From the NCBI RefSeq assembly GCF_001434335.1, contig NZ_AZFM01000005.1, positions 1 to 64,000 of the forward strand: a stretch of 64,000 nt of DNA, written 5' to 3'. This DNA is from Lactobacillus kalixensis DSM 16043 (lineage in GTDB: Bacteria > Bacillota > Bacilli > Lactobacillales > Lactobacillaceae). Positions 9,468 through 17,393 of this stretch are shown piece by piece; the first letter of the stretch is position 1; the number at the start of each line of letters is the position of its first letter. Under the pieces are notes generated by a model. It was given only the letters and a program-made list of their open reading frames with translations, had not been told where the DNA came from and did no database searches. Both the position numbers and the translations under genes were made by a program.

Positions 9468-10121
9468 CTAATACGCACTATTTGGATGAACCACGACACC
9501 CACAGTTTTGACTAAAATCTTGAAATCTTCCCATAAGCCAGAATGATTAATATAAACAATATCAAGCCAGACCATTTCATCAAAGTCAGCTTCATTTCGT
9601 CTAGTTACTTGCCAAAGTCCAGTGCAGCCAGGCATTACTTCTAAACGTTGCTTATCATAATCAGTATATTCGGCTACTTCACTGGGTAGAGGTGGACGAG
9701 GACCCACTAATGACATATCACCAATTAATACATTCCACAATTGTGGCAATTCATCAAGACTATACTTTCTAATAGTATGACCAATTTTAGTAATTCTTGG
9801 ATCATCTTTAATCTTGAACATTGCACCATCAATCTCATTTTGCTCTTCAAGTTGCTCTATCATTTGATCAGCATTTACAATCATTGAGCGAAATTTCCAC
9901 ATTCTAAATGGTTTCTCATTTTTACCAATCCGCTCTTGCGAATAAAATGCTGGACCACCATCTTCGTGTCTAATCCTAATTATTAGATACAAAAATAATG
10001 GTGATAGAAGAACTAATCCTATCGCACTTGCAACGATATCAAATAATCGTTTAACTGTGTGATAAAAAGGTCTGTTAGAAACCTTTTTAGGATTAATTTC
10101 AAGTCTTTCCATCGCCATCAT
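9468..10121 (-). CDS. epsE: Undecaprenyl-phosphate sugar phosphotransferase (priming transferase)
   Basis: A 217-residue member of the bacterial sugar transferase family. One N-terminal membrane segment (residues about 25-47) precedes the catalytic part with SQERIGKNEKPFRMWKFRSM, DELPQLWNVLIGDMSLVGPRP and PGCTGLWQV. The enzyme starts each repeat unit by moving a sugar-1-phosphate, commonly galactose or glucose, to undecaprenyl phosphate at the inner membrane face. It is the short form without the N-terminal five-helix domain. Its place after the kinase-phosphatase genes and before the transferases is the standard order of Lactobacillus eps loci. Confidence 0.93.
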   Translation of the reverse strand: MMAMERLEINPKKVSNRPFYHTVKRLFDIVASAIGLVLLSPLFLYLIIRIRHEDGGPAFYSQERIGKNEKPFRMWKFRSMIVNADQMIEQLEEQNEIDGAMFKIKDDPRITKIGHTIRKYSLDELPQLWNVLIGDMSLVGPRPPLPSEVAEYTDYDKQRLEVMPGCTGLWQVTRRNEADFDEMVWLDIVYINHSGLWEDFKILVKTVGVVVHPNSAY

Positions 10122-10194
10122 TATTCCTCTTATCCTCTTTTTTACTTAATATTCTAAAACAGTAATATAATACCAATTATTTCTTAAGTTTCAG

Positions 10195-10965
10195 CTAAAA
10201 CAACCAAAACTTCTTCTTTTTCTTAAGTGGTTGCCAATTTAACTGAACATTGTCACCATTCACAATTGCGCGCGCATTGGCTTCGAATTCTTGAGCCACT
10301 CCCTGACCAAATTCAGAATTTAATTTCTTCAATGCGGCGCTATATTCATATTGTCTTTTAGGCAGATCATGAGCATCTGACGCAAAGCAAGCACATTGCC
10401 CAGCATCAATAAAGCGTCTACTCATCTCTTCTATATCTTTACCAAATGTTCCAACATATGAACTAGCAGTAATTTGAACCAAGCATCCCTGCTCAATCAA
10501 CCCCTGCAAAATATGTGGCTCTTTCAAAATACGACTATTACGCTCAGGATGCACAACAATCGGTGTAATTCCCCGTTGCTGAATATTAAAGATCATATCC
10601 TTCGCATAAGTCGGCACATCATCACTTGGAAACTCCAATAACATATATTGACCTGTTTCATCTAAGAATAGTATATCATCATTATCAAGTGCAGCAGGTA
10701 AATCTCCTGAAATTCGTACTTCTTGCCCCGGAAATACTGTTAATGGAATTTTTGCTTCATCAAGCATATCCTGAAAGTTTTCAGTTAATCTAATAACATC
10801 ATCTTTATGATTGGTGTACTTTCCATTTAACGTATGTGGCGTGCACACCGCATGTGTCACTCCATCTTTAACCGCATCCCTTGCCAACTTAATTGATGTT
10901 TCCCAGTCTTTTGATCCATCATCAATTCCAGGTAAGATGTGACAGTGAATATCAACTAAAACCAT
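10195..10965 (-). CDS. epsD: Tyrosine-protein phosphatase, PHP type (CpsB/YwqE-like)
   Basis: The 256-residue protein has the metal-binding motifs of PHP-superfamily phosphotyrosine phosphatases: DIHCHILPGIDDGSKDW at the start, an HPERN motif in the middle and FASDAHD near the end. In Gram-positive capsule systems this manganese-dependent enzyme removes phosphate from the tyrosine cluster of the partner kinase and so tunes polymer length. Its start codon shares a base with the stop of the kinase gene, indicating tight coupling. The C-terminus is lysine-rich (KKKKKFWLF). Confidence 0.93.
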   Translation of the reverse strand: MVLVDIHCHILPGIDDGSKDWETSIKLARDAVKDGVTHAVCTPHTLNGKYTNHKDDVIRLTENFQDMLDEAKIPLTVFPGQEVRISGDLPAALDNDDILFLDETGQYMLLEFPSDDVPTYAKDMIFNIQQRGITPIVVHPERNSRILKEPHILQGLIEQGCLVQITASSYVGTFGKDIEEMSRRFIDAGQCACFASDAHDLPKRQYEYSAALKKLNSEFGQGVAQEFEANARAIVNGDNVQLNWQPLKKKKKFWLF

Positions 10966-11741
10966 TATTTTCTAAACCTTGAAAGAAAGCCTGTTTTTTG
11001 CTTGTTTTCATTCCCGTAGCCATAACCATAACCGTAGCCATAGCCATAGCCGTTATTTTCACTAGATACATCGTTCATGACATATCCTAAGATACGTACT
11101 TTAGCGAATCTAAGCATTTCAACTGCACGCTTAATTGCTGGCTTTTGCGTTTTACCTTGTCTAACAACTAAGACTACTCCGTCCAAGTTACTTGCCAAAG
11201 CTTGCGTATCAGAAACTTCAAGTACTGGTGCTAAGTCAAGAATTACCAAATCATAATGTGATTTTACTAAATCAATGAAGGTACTCATTCGCTTAGAACC
11301 AATTAATTCAGCTGGATTTGGTGGGATTGGACCAGATGTCAAGATTGACAAGTTTTCAATCCCACTGTCTTCAACAACTTCATCTAAATTAAATACATCA
11401 GCTTCTGAAGTTAGAACAGTAGTTAGCCCTCTATTATTTTGTACATCAAATGTGCTGTGCAAAGTTGGACGTCGAAGGTCAGCATCAATCAATAATGTCT
11501 TAAGACCAGCTTGAGCATAAGTAATCGCTACATTAGCAGTTACAGTAGATTTACCTTCACTAATGTTAGCTGAAGTAAATGCCATTGTCTTGATATCATA
11601 ATCAACTGCCATGAAGTTGATATTAGTTCTAACCGTTCTAAATTGTTCTGATACAGGGCTCTTAGGATCTGCAGCAGTAATCAATCTAGCACCTTTTTTC
11701 ATGGTTTCACTTGAACCACGTTTTTTTCTAAATAATGCCAT
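10965..11741 (-). CDS. epsC: Autophosphorylating tyrosine kinase (CpsD/Wze-like)
   Basis: The 258-residue BY-kinase has the Walker A region FTSANISEGKSTVTANVA, the Walker A' motif LLIDADLRRPT and the Walker B motif LVILDLAPV. The C-terminal tail carries alternating Gly-Tyr units (six or more tyrosines near residues 230-243), the expected autophosphorylation cluster. The kinase works with the separate membrane protein encoded just upstream, as in other Gram-positives where activator and kinase are split. The Gly-Tyr units are encoded by a hexanucleotide tandem repeat at 11015-11050, so the number of tyrosines could vary between strains. Confidence 0.94.
   Translation of the reverse strand: MALFRKKRGSSETMKKGARLITAADPKSPVSEQFRTVRTNINFMAVDYDIKTMAFTSANISEGKSTVTANVAITYAQAGLKTLLIDADLRRPTLHSTFDVQNNRGLTTVLTSEADVFNLDEVVEDSGIENLSILTSGPIPPNPAELIGSKRMSTFIDLVKSHYDLVILDLAPVLEVSDTQALASNLDGVVLVVRQGKTQKPAIKRAVEMLRFAKVRILGYVMNDVSSENNGYGYGYGYGYGYGNENKQKTGFLSRFRK
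11015..11050 (-). repeat. Hexanucleotide tandem repeat encoding Gly-Tyr units
   Basis: Six consecutive six-base units of form CRTARC on the plus strand (cgtagc, cataac, cataac, cgtagc, catagc, catagc) encode alternating tyrosine and glycine in the kinase tail. Loss or gain of a unit would stay in frame and change the count of phosphorylatable tyrosines. Confidence 0.75.
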
Positions 11742-11753
11742 TGCCTTTCCTTT

Positions 11754-12626
11754 CTAAACCCTACGTCTCTTAGCTGGACGGTTCTTATCACTATTGTTGT
11801 TTAACTTCTTAACAGAGAATGATCCAGGCACTCTAAAGTGAGCAATTTGACCTAAATTAGTCAAGCCAAGTTCATTAGTCATGAATTCATCATCTCTTAC
11901 AGTAGTATTACTCATTTCACGAATTAAAACTACTGCAAAGCTTAGAATAAGACCAATTACAAAGCCAGCTAAAGTAAATAATTTTACATTAGGAGAAGAT
12001 TGAGCTCCATTAGTAGCTGGTGCCACAATAGTCACGTTGTTTACATTCATAATGCTTGGAATACGATCACGAAATACTCTTGCAACCGTATTAGCTTCAG
12101 CCTTTGCCTTATCTGGTGTATCTGCTGTTGCATTCAAAGAGAATACTTGAGATTGTTGTTGAGTTGAAACTGAAATATCTTTAGCAAGTTGGTTAGCTGA
12201 AACACTGTATGACTTACCTGATCTTTCAACAACTGCTGGTTGAGCCTTTCTTACTAAGACTCTTCTACCGTCAGCATTAACACGATATTTAGCGGGTTTG
12301 GCCTTTTGGACTACTCTAGTTGGATTAGCTAAGCGATCGGATGCTTCGCTCAAGATAACATGACTAGTAATGATATCTTTATAGGTAGTAACCATTTGCA
12401 TATTAGCTTGTTGGGTATTATACGCTGCATTAGGATCATTTTTATTAGCTTTTTGGTTAACTAATAATTGCGTAGAAGCAGTATATTTAGGAGTAATTGC
12501 AAAGTTAGCAATTCCCCATCCCACTAATGCAAGACCTACACTCCAAATAATTAATGCCCAGATATGTTTACGACAAATCCGAAGTAATTGGGTTAAGTCA
12601 ATTGTATTATTATCTTGATTTTCCAT
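11754..12626 (-). CDS. epsB: Chain-length regulator / kinase activator (Wzz-CpsC-like)
   Basis: The 290-residue protein has a Wzz domain: a short cytoplasmic N-terminus (NTIDLTQLLRICRKHIWAL), a first membrane helix at about residues 22-42, an extracytoplasmic domain with YTASTQLLVNQ, and a second helix at about 218-240 (LFTLAGFVIGLILSFAVVLI) followed by a basic tail. In this family the C-terminal cytoplasmic segment activates the cognate tyrosine kinase encoded next. The complex sets EPS chain length and export. It lies 12 bases downstream of the LytR-CpsA-Psr gene in the operon. Confidence 0.93.
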   Translation of the reverse strand: MENQDNNTIDLTQLLRICRKHIWALIIWSVGLALVGWGIANFAITPKYTASTQLLVNQKANKNDPNAAYNTQQANMQMVTTYKDIITSHVILSEASDRLANPTRVVQKAKPAKYRVNADGRRVLVRKAQPAVVERSGKSYSVSANQLAKDISVSTQQQSQVFSLNATADTPDKAKAEANTVARVFRDRIPSIMNVNNVTIVAPATNGAQSSPNVKLFTLAGFVIGLILSFAVVLIREMSNTTVRDDEFMTNELGLTNLGQIAHFRVPGSFSVKKLNNNSDKNRPAKRRRV

Positions 12627-12637
12627 TCATTCATTCC

Positions 12638-13687
12638 TTAATTATTCATTACATAACTTGCTGAGTTAGCAGCAACTTTGACCTTTGGTAAATCTAAGCC
12701 GGTGCGTAAATTATCGGAAATGCGCTGGCGCTCAGCACGACTAATAACTTCAATTTCCATCGTACCAAATTTAGGATTATTAGTCTGCTTACTTTCACCC
12801 TGAGCATGATCTTGAGTAACGTTATCAGTTGCTTGACGGTAGTCCTTAGCAATTGTAAACATTTGTCCCATTGTCAAGTCAGTTTGCATTTCGTTTGAAA
12901 TAGATTTTAAGAACTTATCATTAAGCAGTGTTTGTGGAGATACAGACTTCTTAAGAAGAGCTGCTACAACACGTCTATCTCTATCTTGACGACCATAATC
13001 TTGACGCGGATCACCATGACGCAATTGTGAAAAGGCTAAGGCTTTCTTACCATTCATGTGGTATGTCTTACCTTTTTCGAAGTGATAACCCATATTATCG
13101 AATGTTAGTGGGGATTCTACATCAATTCCACCAACTTGATCAATCGCCTTAGTAAGGCCACCCATATTAATCATAATGTAGCCATCAATTGGAACACTAT
13201 AGTACTTATCTAGTGTCTTTATTGTTTCACTAACTCCGCCCAAGGTATAAGCTGAGTTAATTTTAGTTACACCGTATTGTGGATAGTTTGGGAAAATTGC
13301 GTTTGAGTCACGTGGAATTGAAACAATGTTGGTTGTTTTCTTATTAGGATTAATTGACATCATCATGATGGTGTCAGTTCTTCCCTTCCAATGTCTTCCC
13401 ATTGCACCTGTATCTGTACCTAATAGAAGAATATTGATTGGCTTTTTATCTTTTAGTAAATCATCGAGGTTTCTCCCCTTGTTGCTTTTAGTTGTCTTAG
13501 TAACGGGGGTATACATAGTAGTTGTGGCATCTCTAACGTTTTTATACATCATTCCGCCAACAAAAATACCAGCAACTACGATCAAGCCGATCACGATCCA
13601 GAAGATCCGCCAAAATCTGCGACGTTTTCTGTGATGATGATGGTGATGTCGATGCTGGTTTTCGTTTTTATTATTTTCCTCTGCCAT
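12638..13687 (-). CDS. epsA: LytR-CpsA-Psr family protein (EpsA-like)
   Basis: A 349-residue membrane-anchored protein. Its cytoplasmic N-terminus is unusually rich in histidine and arginine (six histidines near residues 14-19), followed by a membrane helix at about 27-48. The LCP domain shows NILLLGTDTG, GRTDTIMMMSINP, SIPRDSNAIF and LRHGDPRQDYGRQ, the conserved arginines and aspartates that bind polyprenyl pyrophosphate. LCP enzymes transfer polymers from lipid carriers to peptidoglycan. It is the first gene of the EPS operon. A second LCP protein is encoded at 39761-40993. Confidence 0.93.
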   Translation of the reverse strand: MAEENNKNENQHRHHHHHHRKRRRFWRIFWIVIGLIVVAGIFVGGMMYKNVRDATTTMYTPVTKTTKSNKGRNLDDLLKDKKPINILLLGTDTGAMGRHWKGRTDTIMMMSINPNKKTTNIVSIPRDSNAIFPNYPQYGVTKINSAYTLGGVSETIKTLDKYYSVPIDGYIMINMGGLTKAIDQVGGIDVESPLTFDNMGYHFEKGKTYHMNGKKALAFSQLRHGDPRQDYGRQDRDRRVVAALLKKSVSPQTLLNDKFLKSISNEMQTDLTMGQMFTIAKDYRQATDNVTQDHAQGESKQTNNPKFGTMEIEVISRAERQRISDNLRTGLDLPKVKVAANSASYVMNN

Positions 13688-13725
13688 ACTTTACCTTCTT
13701 ACTTTCAATTTACATTATCCCTAGT

Positions 13726-13755
13726 ATTATATAACTACAAAAGCGTTTTCGACCA
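13726..13755 (-). promoter_or_regulatory. Promoter of the EPS operon with a cre-like box
   Basis: On the minus strand a perfect TATAAT lies at 13731-13726, about 40 bases before the epsA start. The -35 (TGGTCG, 18-base spacing) is weak. Between them, at 13738-13751, is a near-palindrome CGAAAACGCTTTTG matching the CcpA operator consensus TGAAARCGYTWNCA at 11 of 14 positions. A bound repressor there would block polymerase. The 190-base divergent gap is shared with hflX. Confidence 0.55.
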
Positions 13756-13877
13756 CCCCTATTAACAATTTTCTTTATTATCCTTAATTAATGTCGGTGT
13801 TAAATTAAATAATTTCATCTTTTTATAGAATATACTAAAATTATAGTTAATCATTCTTATAGAAAGTAGGTGCATAA

Positions 13878-15143
13878 ATGATTGATAACCAATCTAAAAA
13901 AACAAAAGCTTTCATCGCTGGGGTAAACCTAAACGATCCAAACTTCGAATATTACATGACTGAGTTAGCCAACTTAACTGAAGCTAATAATATGGAAGTC
14001 GTTGGTCGTGCTCAACAAAATGCCGAAAAAGTTGTCGTTGGAACATACTTTGGTTTAGGTAAGATTAATGAGATTAAAGCGATGGCACAAGGGTTAAAGG
14101 CCAAAGTCTTAATCATAAACGACGAATTAACTCCTGTTCAAATTCGTAACCTAGAGAAGCTGACAAAGCTCCGAGTAATTGACAGAACAGAATTAATTCT
14201 CGAGATTTTCTCCAGTCGTGCTCGCACTAAGCAAGCTAAATTACAGGTGCAACTTGCACGCCTTCAATATGAACTACCACGTTTGCATCCCTCCGAGAAC
14301 AACCTGGACCAGCAGCGTGGTGGTGGCTTCAACAACCGTGGTGCCGGTGAATCTAAGCTTGAATTAAATCGCCGGACGATCGGTAAGCAAATTTCTGCAA
14401 TTAAGAAAGAACTTAAGGCTGTAGCAAGCCAGGAAGAACTCAAATCTGCCCGCAGAAACCAAAACCACATCCCTAAAGTTGCCTTGGTCGGCTACACAAA
14501 TGCCGGCAAGTCCACAACCATGAACGGCCTACTCAAGACTTTCACCGATGAGAAGCCTGACAAGCAAGTTTTCGTTAAGAACATGCTCTTTGCTACGTTG
14601 GACACTTCCGTTCGCCGCATCGACATGGACAACAATTTCAGCTTCATTCTCTCAGACACCGTTGGTTTTATTTCCAAATTACCCCACAACTTAGTTGAAT
14701 CATTCAAGGCAACTCTGCAAGAAGCCAAAGACGCTGACCTTTTGGTAAACGTTGTAGACTCATCAGATCCTAACATGATCCAAATGATTAGAACTACACA
14801 AGAAGTTTTAAACGAAATTGGCGTGAAGGATATTCCGATGATCACAGCCTATAACAAGGCTGATAAGACCGACCGTAATTATCCACAAATTGAAGGAAAC
14901 GACATTCTATATTCTGCAATCGACGAGAAATCGATCAAACTATTAGCTGATTTAATTACCAAACGGGTCTTCAGTGATTACGAATCCTTCAATCTGAAAT
15001 TACCATTAGCAGCAGGGCGCGATCTGGCATACTTACACGAACACGCTCAAGTTACTAAGGAAGATTATGAAGACGATGGTATTATGATCACTGCAAATAT
15101 TTCTCCGAGTGATCAAGCGAAGTTCAAGCAGTATTTAGTATAG
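13878..15143 (+). CDS. hflX: Ribosome-associated GTPase HflX
   Basis: The 421-residue protein has the HflX N-terminal domain (GKINEIKAMA, NDELTPVQIRNLE) and the glycine-rich linker with RGGGFNNRGAGESKLE. The GTPase domain follows with G1 VGYTNAGKST, G3 DTVGFISKLPH and G4 NKAD. HflX splits stalled or hibernating ribosomes using GTP and helps recovery from heat or antibiotic stress. An AGTAGGTG ribosome site precedes the ATG. It is transcribed away from the EPS operon and lies 13 bases before the secreted CAP-like gene, with which it may share a transcript. Confidence 0.95.
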   Translation: MIDNQSKKTKAFIAGVNLNDPNFEYYMTELANLTEANNMEVVGRAQQNAEKVVVGTYFGLGKINEIKAMAQGLKAKVLIINDELTPVQIRNLEKLTKLRVIDRTELILEIFSSRARTKQAKLQVQLARLQYELPRLHPSENNLDQQRGGGFNNRGAGESKLELNRRTIGKQISAIKKELKAVASQEELKSARRNQNHIPKVALVGYTNAGKSTTMNGLLKTFTDEKPDKQVFVKNMLFATLDTSVRRIDMDNNFSFILSDTVGFISKLPHNLVESFKATLQEAKDADLLVNVVDSSDPNMIQMIRTTQEVLNEIGVKDIPMITAYNKADKTDRNYPQIEGNDILYSAIDEKSIKLLADLITKRVFSDYESFNLKLPLAAGRDLAYLHEHAQVTKEDYEDDGIMITANISPSDQAKFKQYLV

Positions 15144-15156
15144 AAGAGAAGGAAAA

Positions 15157-16185
15157 ATGAAAGTCAAAACGCTCTTAATTTCCCTAGCCGCTGGCATTTT
15201 GTTCTTTGGACCAACGGGGCAAGTATCAGCAGCTAAGTATAGTCAAAGCGAGGCCAGTTCCGCCCGCTCTTTTCAAAAGACTTACCAATCTTTAGAGACA
15301 ACTAACTACACTCAAAGCAATCTTTACAATACTTTGCCCAATTTCGCTGCGCCTTTTGAAGCTGGGAAACTTACTGCTGGTTATATTTCTACTTCGATGG
15401 ATTACATCAACTACTACCGATCCTTGTTCGGTTTGCCAAGTGAAGCCAACCATGACAAAGATAATCACGATGCTCAAATCGGGGTAGCAGCTTTAGCCAG
15501 CGTTAATGCTAAGACCAACCTCCGCGCGCACGGCTTGCTTGGCTACAAACGACCAGCCTATATTTCCAAGACTGACTGGGACACAGCTGAAAACGCCACT
15601 CTTGGCAATATTAACTTTTTAGAAAGTAATACTGGTGCCACTGCTGGTGAAATTGTCACCGACCTTTTGCAAGACCGCAACAACTTAGCTGGTGCTGGCA
15701 ATCCTGGCCACCGCGCTTTGCTTTTATCAGCACGTGCAACTCACATTGGAATCGGTGCTGCATATGGCAAAGACAACGGCAAGTTTTATTCTGTGGAAAA
15801 TGGTGTATTTGCCGACGACATTTTACGCCCAGCTGTGCAAAACACTGTGACTTATCCTAGCAAGAATGTTTTTCCATACGAGTTATTAACAAGCGACACG
15901 CCATGGAGTGCATTCTTTGCTAATAAGCGGATTTCAAGAACGCCAAAGGTCTATATTACTGACCTGACAACCGGTAAGAAAAGTCGCGCTGTTTTAGTAC
16001 GTAATTTTGGTAGCGATTATTATGGCAGCGGCTATACTGGTGCTATCAGTTTCAAGCCAAGTAACCAAACAAAAATTGTGAATACTCACAAGTATAAGGT
16101 TCAGATTGGCAATGTTTATACATACACCTTCCGTTTATTCAGACAAAAAGGCACAATTTCAAATAGCGATATTGCTAAGAAATAA
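15157..16185 (+). CDS. Secreted SEC10/PgrA-like protein with CAP domain
   Basis: A 342-residue protein with a signal peptide (MKVKTLLISLAAGILFFGPT, probable cleavage after VSA-A near residue 25). The middle region (YINYYRSLFGLPSEAN, NLRAHGLLG, GNPGHRALLLSARATHIGIG) matches the CAP/SCP-like fold seen in lactobacillar proteins named SEC10/PgrA surface exclusion proteins. No LPXTG anchor is visible, so it is likely released or wall-associated by other means. The biochemical role is not known; the surface-exclusion name comes from plasmid homologues and should not be taken as function. It follows hflX by 13 bases and is bounded by a strong terminator. Confidence 0.75.
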   Translation: MKVKTLLISLAAGILFFGPTGQVSAAKYSQSEASSARSFQKTYQSLETTNYTQSNLYNTLPNFAAPFEAGKLTAGYISTSMDYINYYRSLFGLPSEANHDKDNHDAQIGVAALASVNAKTNLRAHGLLGYKRPAYISKTDWDTAENATLGNINFLESNTGATAGEIVTDLLQDRNNLAGAGNPGHRALLLSARATHIGIGAAYGKDNGKFYSVENGVFADDILRPAVQNTVTYPSKNVFPYELLTSDTPWSAFFANKRISRTPKVYITDLTTGKKSRAVLVRNFGSDYYGSGYTGAISFKPSNQTKIVNTHKYKVQIGNVYTYTFRLFRQKGTISNSDIAKK

Positions 16186-16200
16186 TAATCCACAGAACAA

Positions 16201-16234
16201 AAACGGCGACTGTGCATAACAGCCGCCGTTTTTG
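16201..16234. terminator. Bidirectional-type terminator after the CAP-protein gene
   Basis: Arms AAAACGGCG and CGCCGTTTT form a nine-pair GC-rich stem with an inner CTGT/ACAG pairing, followed by a T-run on the plus strand and preceded by an A-run that would serve the minus strand. It separates the hflX unit from the converging P60 gene. Confidence 0.85.
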
Positions 16235-16292
16235 CGTCATCTTAATATTTTTTCTAAATAGAAATCATTTATACCTATGTATATATCAGCTT

Positions 16293-17174
16293 CTATAAAA
16301 TTCTTTTAGCAATTGATGGTGTATAGTATGAACTCAATGTTTGTAATACAACTCCTTGCTCTGGTGTAGCCGCATTAACATATTGGTTATTTCCAACATA
16401 AATAGCTACGTGATATGGAGCAGTTGTTGAACCCCAAAAGACCAAGTCACCTGGTTGTAAACTGTCTAATGAAACAGTTTGACCAAGTTTAATTTGATCA
16501 TAAGTTGTTCTTGGAACATTAACACCTGCTTTAGCATAAACATATTGCACTAAGCCAGAACAGTCAAATGTGTCAGGACCTTCTGCACCCCAACTATAAT
16601 TCTTACCTACTTGCTGTTTAGCTAGATCAACAACAGTTGCGGTCGCATTACTTGGTGCTTGAGTAGAAGCCTTACCAGTTGTAGTTTTATTGATAGTTTG
16701 GTTAACAATCTTATTTGCCTTTTGGACTTGCTTCTTCTTAGTTTCAGTCTTAGCGGCAGTAACTTTTTCCTTAACTTTTTGCGTTAAAGATTTTTTAGTA
16801 TTAATTTCTGGCTTAACCGCGGTCTTATCAAGCTTTTGCGTCTTTGGAGCTTGCGTAACTTGATCAATATCTACAGTATAACGAGCTTCAATCCACTCAT
16901 TGTCACCTACCATGTACCAAAGACCACCATCTTTATCCACAGCAGTCTTCACTACATTCCATTCAGTACCATCTTTAGCACGAAAACCTATGAATCGACC
17001 ATTATTATAATTAGTCCAAATCTTGGTTCCCTTACCTGGAAGGTAATTAATTTTTACTCTTTTAATTGCAGTTTTGTAAGTTGCGGCAGATACTGTTTTC
17101 ATTGACGTAATGGTCGTTACGCCAGCTACTGAAATTGTAGCAACTGCCCCAAGCTTTGCTAGCTTAAGATTCAT
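16293..17174 (-). CDS. Secreted NlpC/P60 endopeptidase with N-terminal SH3-like domain (293 aa)
   Basis: Order of parts: a signal peptide (MNLKLAKLGAVATISVAGVT), a bacterial SH3-like wall-binding domain (residues about 40-105, KINYLPGKGTKIWTNYNNGR), a lysine- and threonine-rich linker, and an NlpC/P60 domain with FDCSGLVQYVYAKAG (catalytic Cys), APYHVAIYVG (catalytic His) and QYVNAATPEQG. In the two neighbouring paralogues the third catalytic position is His (YVHAATP); here it is Asn, which the family tolerates. The enzyme should cut peptidoglycan stem peptides during growth and separation. An exact WalR-type box lies about 90 bases upstream. Confidence 0.92.
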   Translation of the reverse strand: MNLKLAKLGAVATISVAGVTTITSMKTVSAATYKTAIKRVKINYLPGKGTKIWTNYNNGRFIGFRAKDGTEWNVVKTAVDKDGGLWYMVGDNEWIEARYTVDIDQVTQAPKTQKLDKTAVKPEINTKKSLTQKVKEKVTAAKTETKKKQVQKANKIVNQTINKTTTGKASTQAPSNATATVVDLAKQQVGKNYSWGAEGPDTFDCSGLVQYVYAKAGVNVPRTTYDQIKLGQTVSLDSLQPGDLVFWGSTTAPYHVAIYVGNNQYVNAATPEQGVVLQTLSSYYTPSIAKRIL

Positions 17175-17260
17175 TTTCTCAATCCCCTTTTGTTTGGTAG
17201 CGAAAAATATCTGTTATTAATATGATCACACTATACAATATCTATTGTAACTAGTTTAGT

Positions 17261-17277
17261 ATTACATTCGTGTTACA
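17261..17277 (-). promoter_or_regulatory. WalR (YycF)-type box upstream of the 293-aa P60 gene
   Basis: Read on the minus strand the site is TGTAAC-ACGAA-TGTAAT, two exact TGTWAH half sites separated by five bases, the published consensus of the essential WalR regulator. It lies upstream of a cell-wall hydrolase gene, the standard target class. Confidence 0.7.
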
Positions 17278-17340
17278 AAACGGACTTTTTTAGTTCCGTT
17301 ATATTTTGATTATACCGTAAAAGTTAAGATTCTATAAAAA

Positions 17341-17368
17341 AAGAGCCTTGGAAATTTCCAAAACTCTT
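17341..17368 (-). terminator. Terminator of the 241-aa P60 gene
   Basis: AAGAG and CTCTT arms surround an inner TTGGAAATTTCCAA palindrome, with a run of T on the minus strand directly after. It lies 26 bases past the stop of the P60 gene ending at 17394. Confidence 0.75.
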
Positions 17369-17393
17369 ATTTTTTATTCTGTTGATTATTTTA

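Noticed and set aside
10965-11741. CRISPR-like short repeats in the kinase gene
   Set aside because: The repeats are six-base coding units without spacers. No CRISPR array was seen in the window.
13326-13634. Plus-strand frame of 102 codons opposite epsA
   Set aside because: It is the complement of a conserved LCP coding region, with no ribosome site or family match.
16293-17174. Inactive P60 enzyme because the third catalytic residue is Asn rather than His
   Set aside because: Asn is accepted at this position in the NlpC/P60 family and Cys and His are intact.
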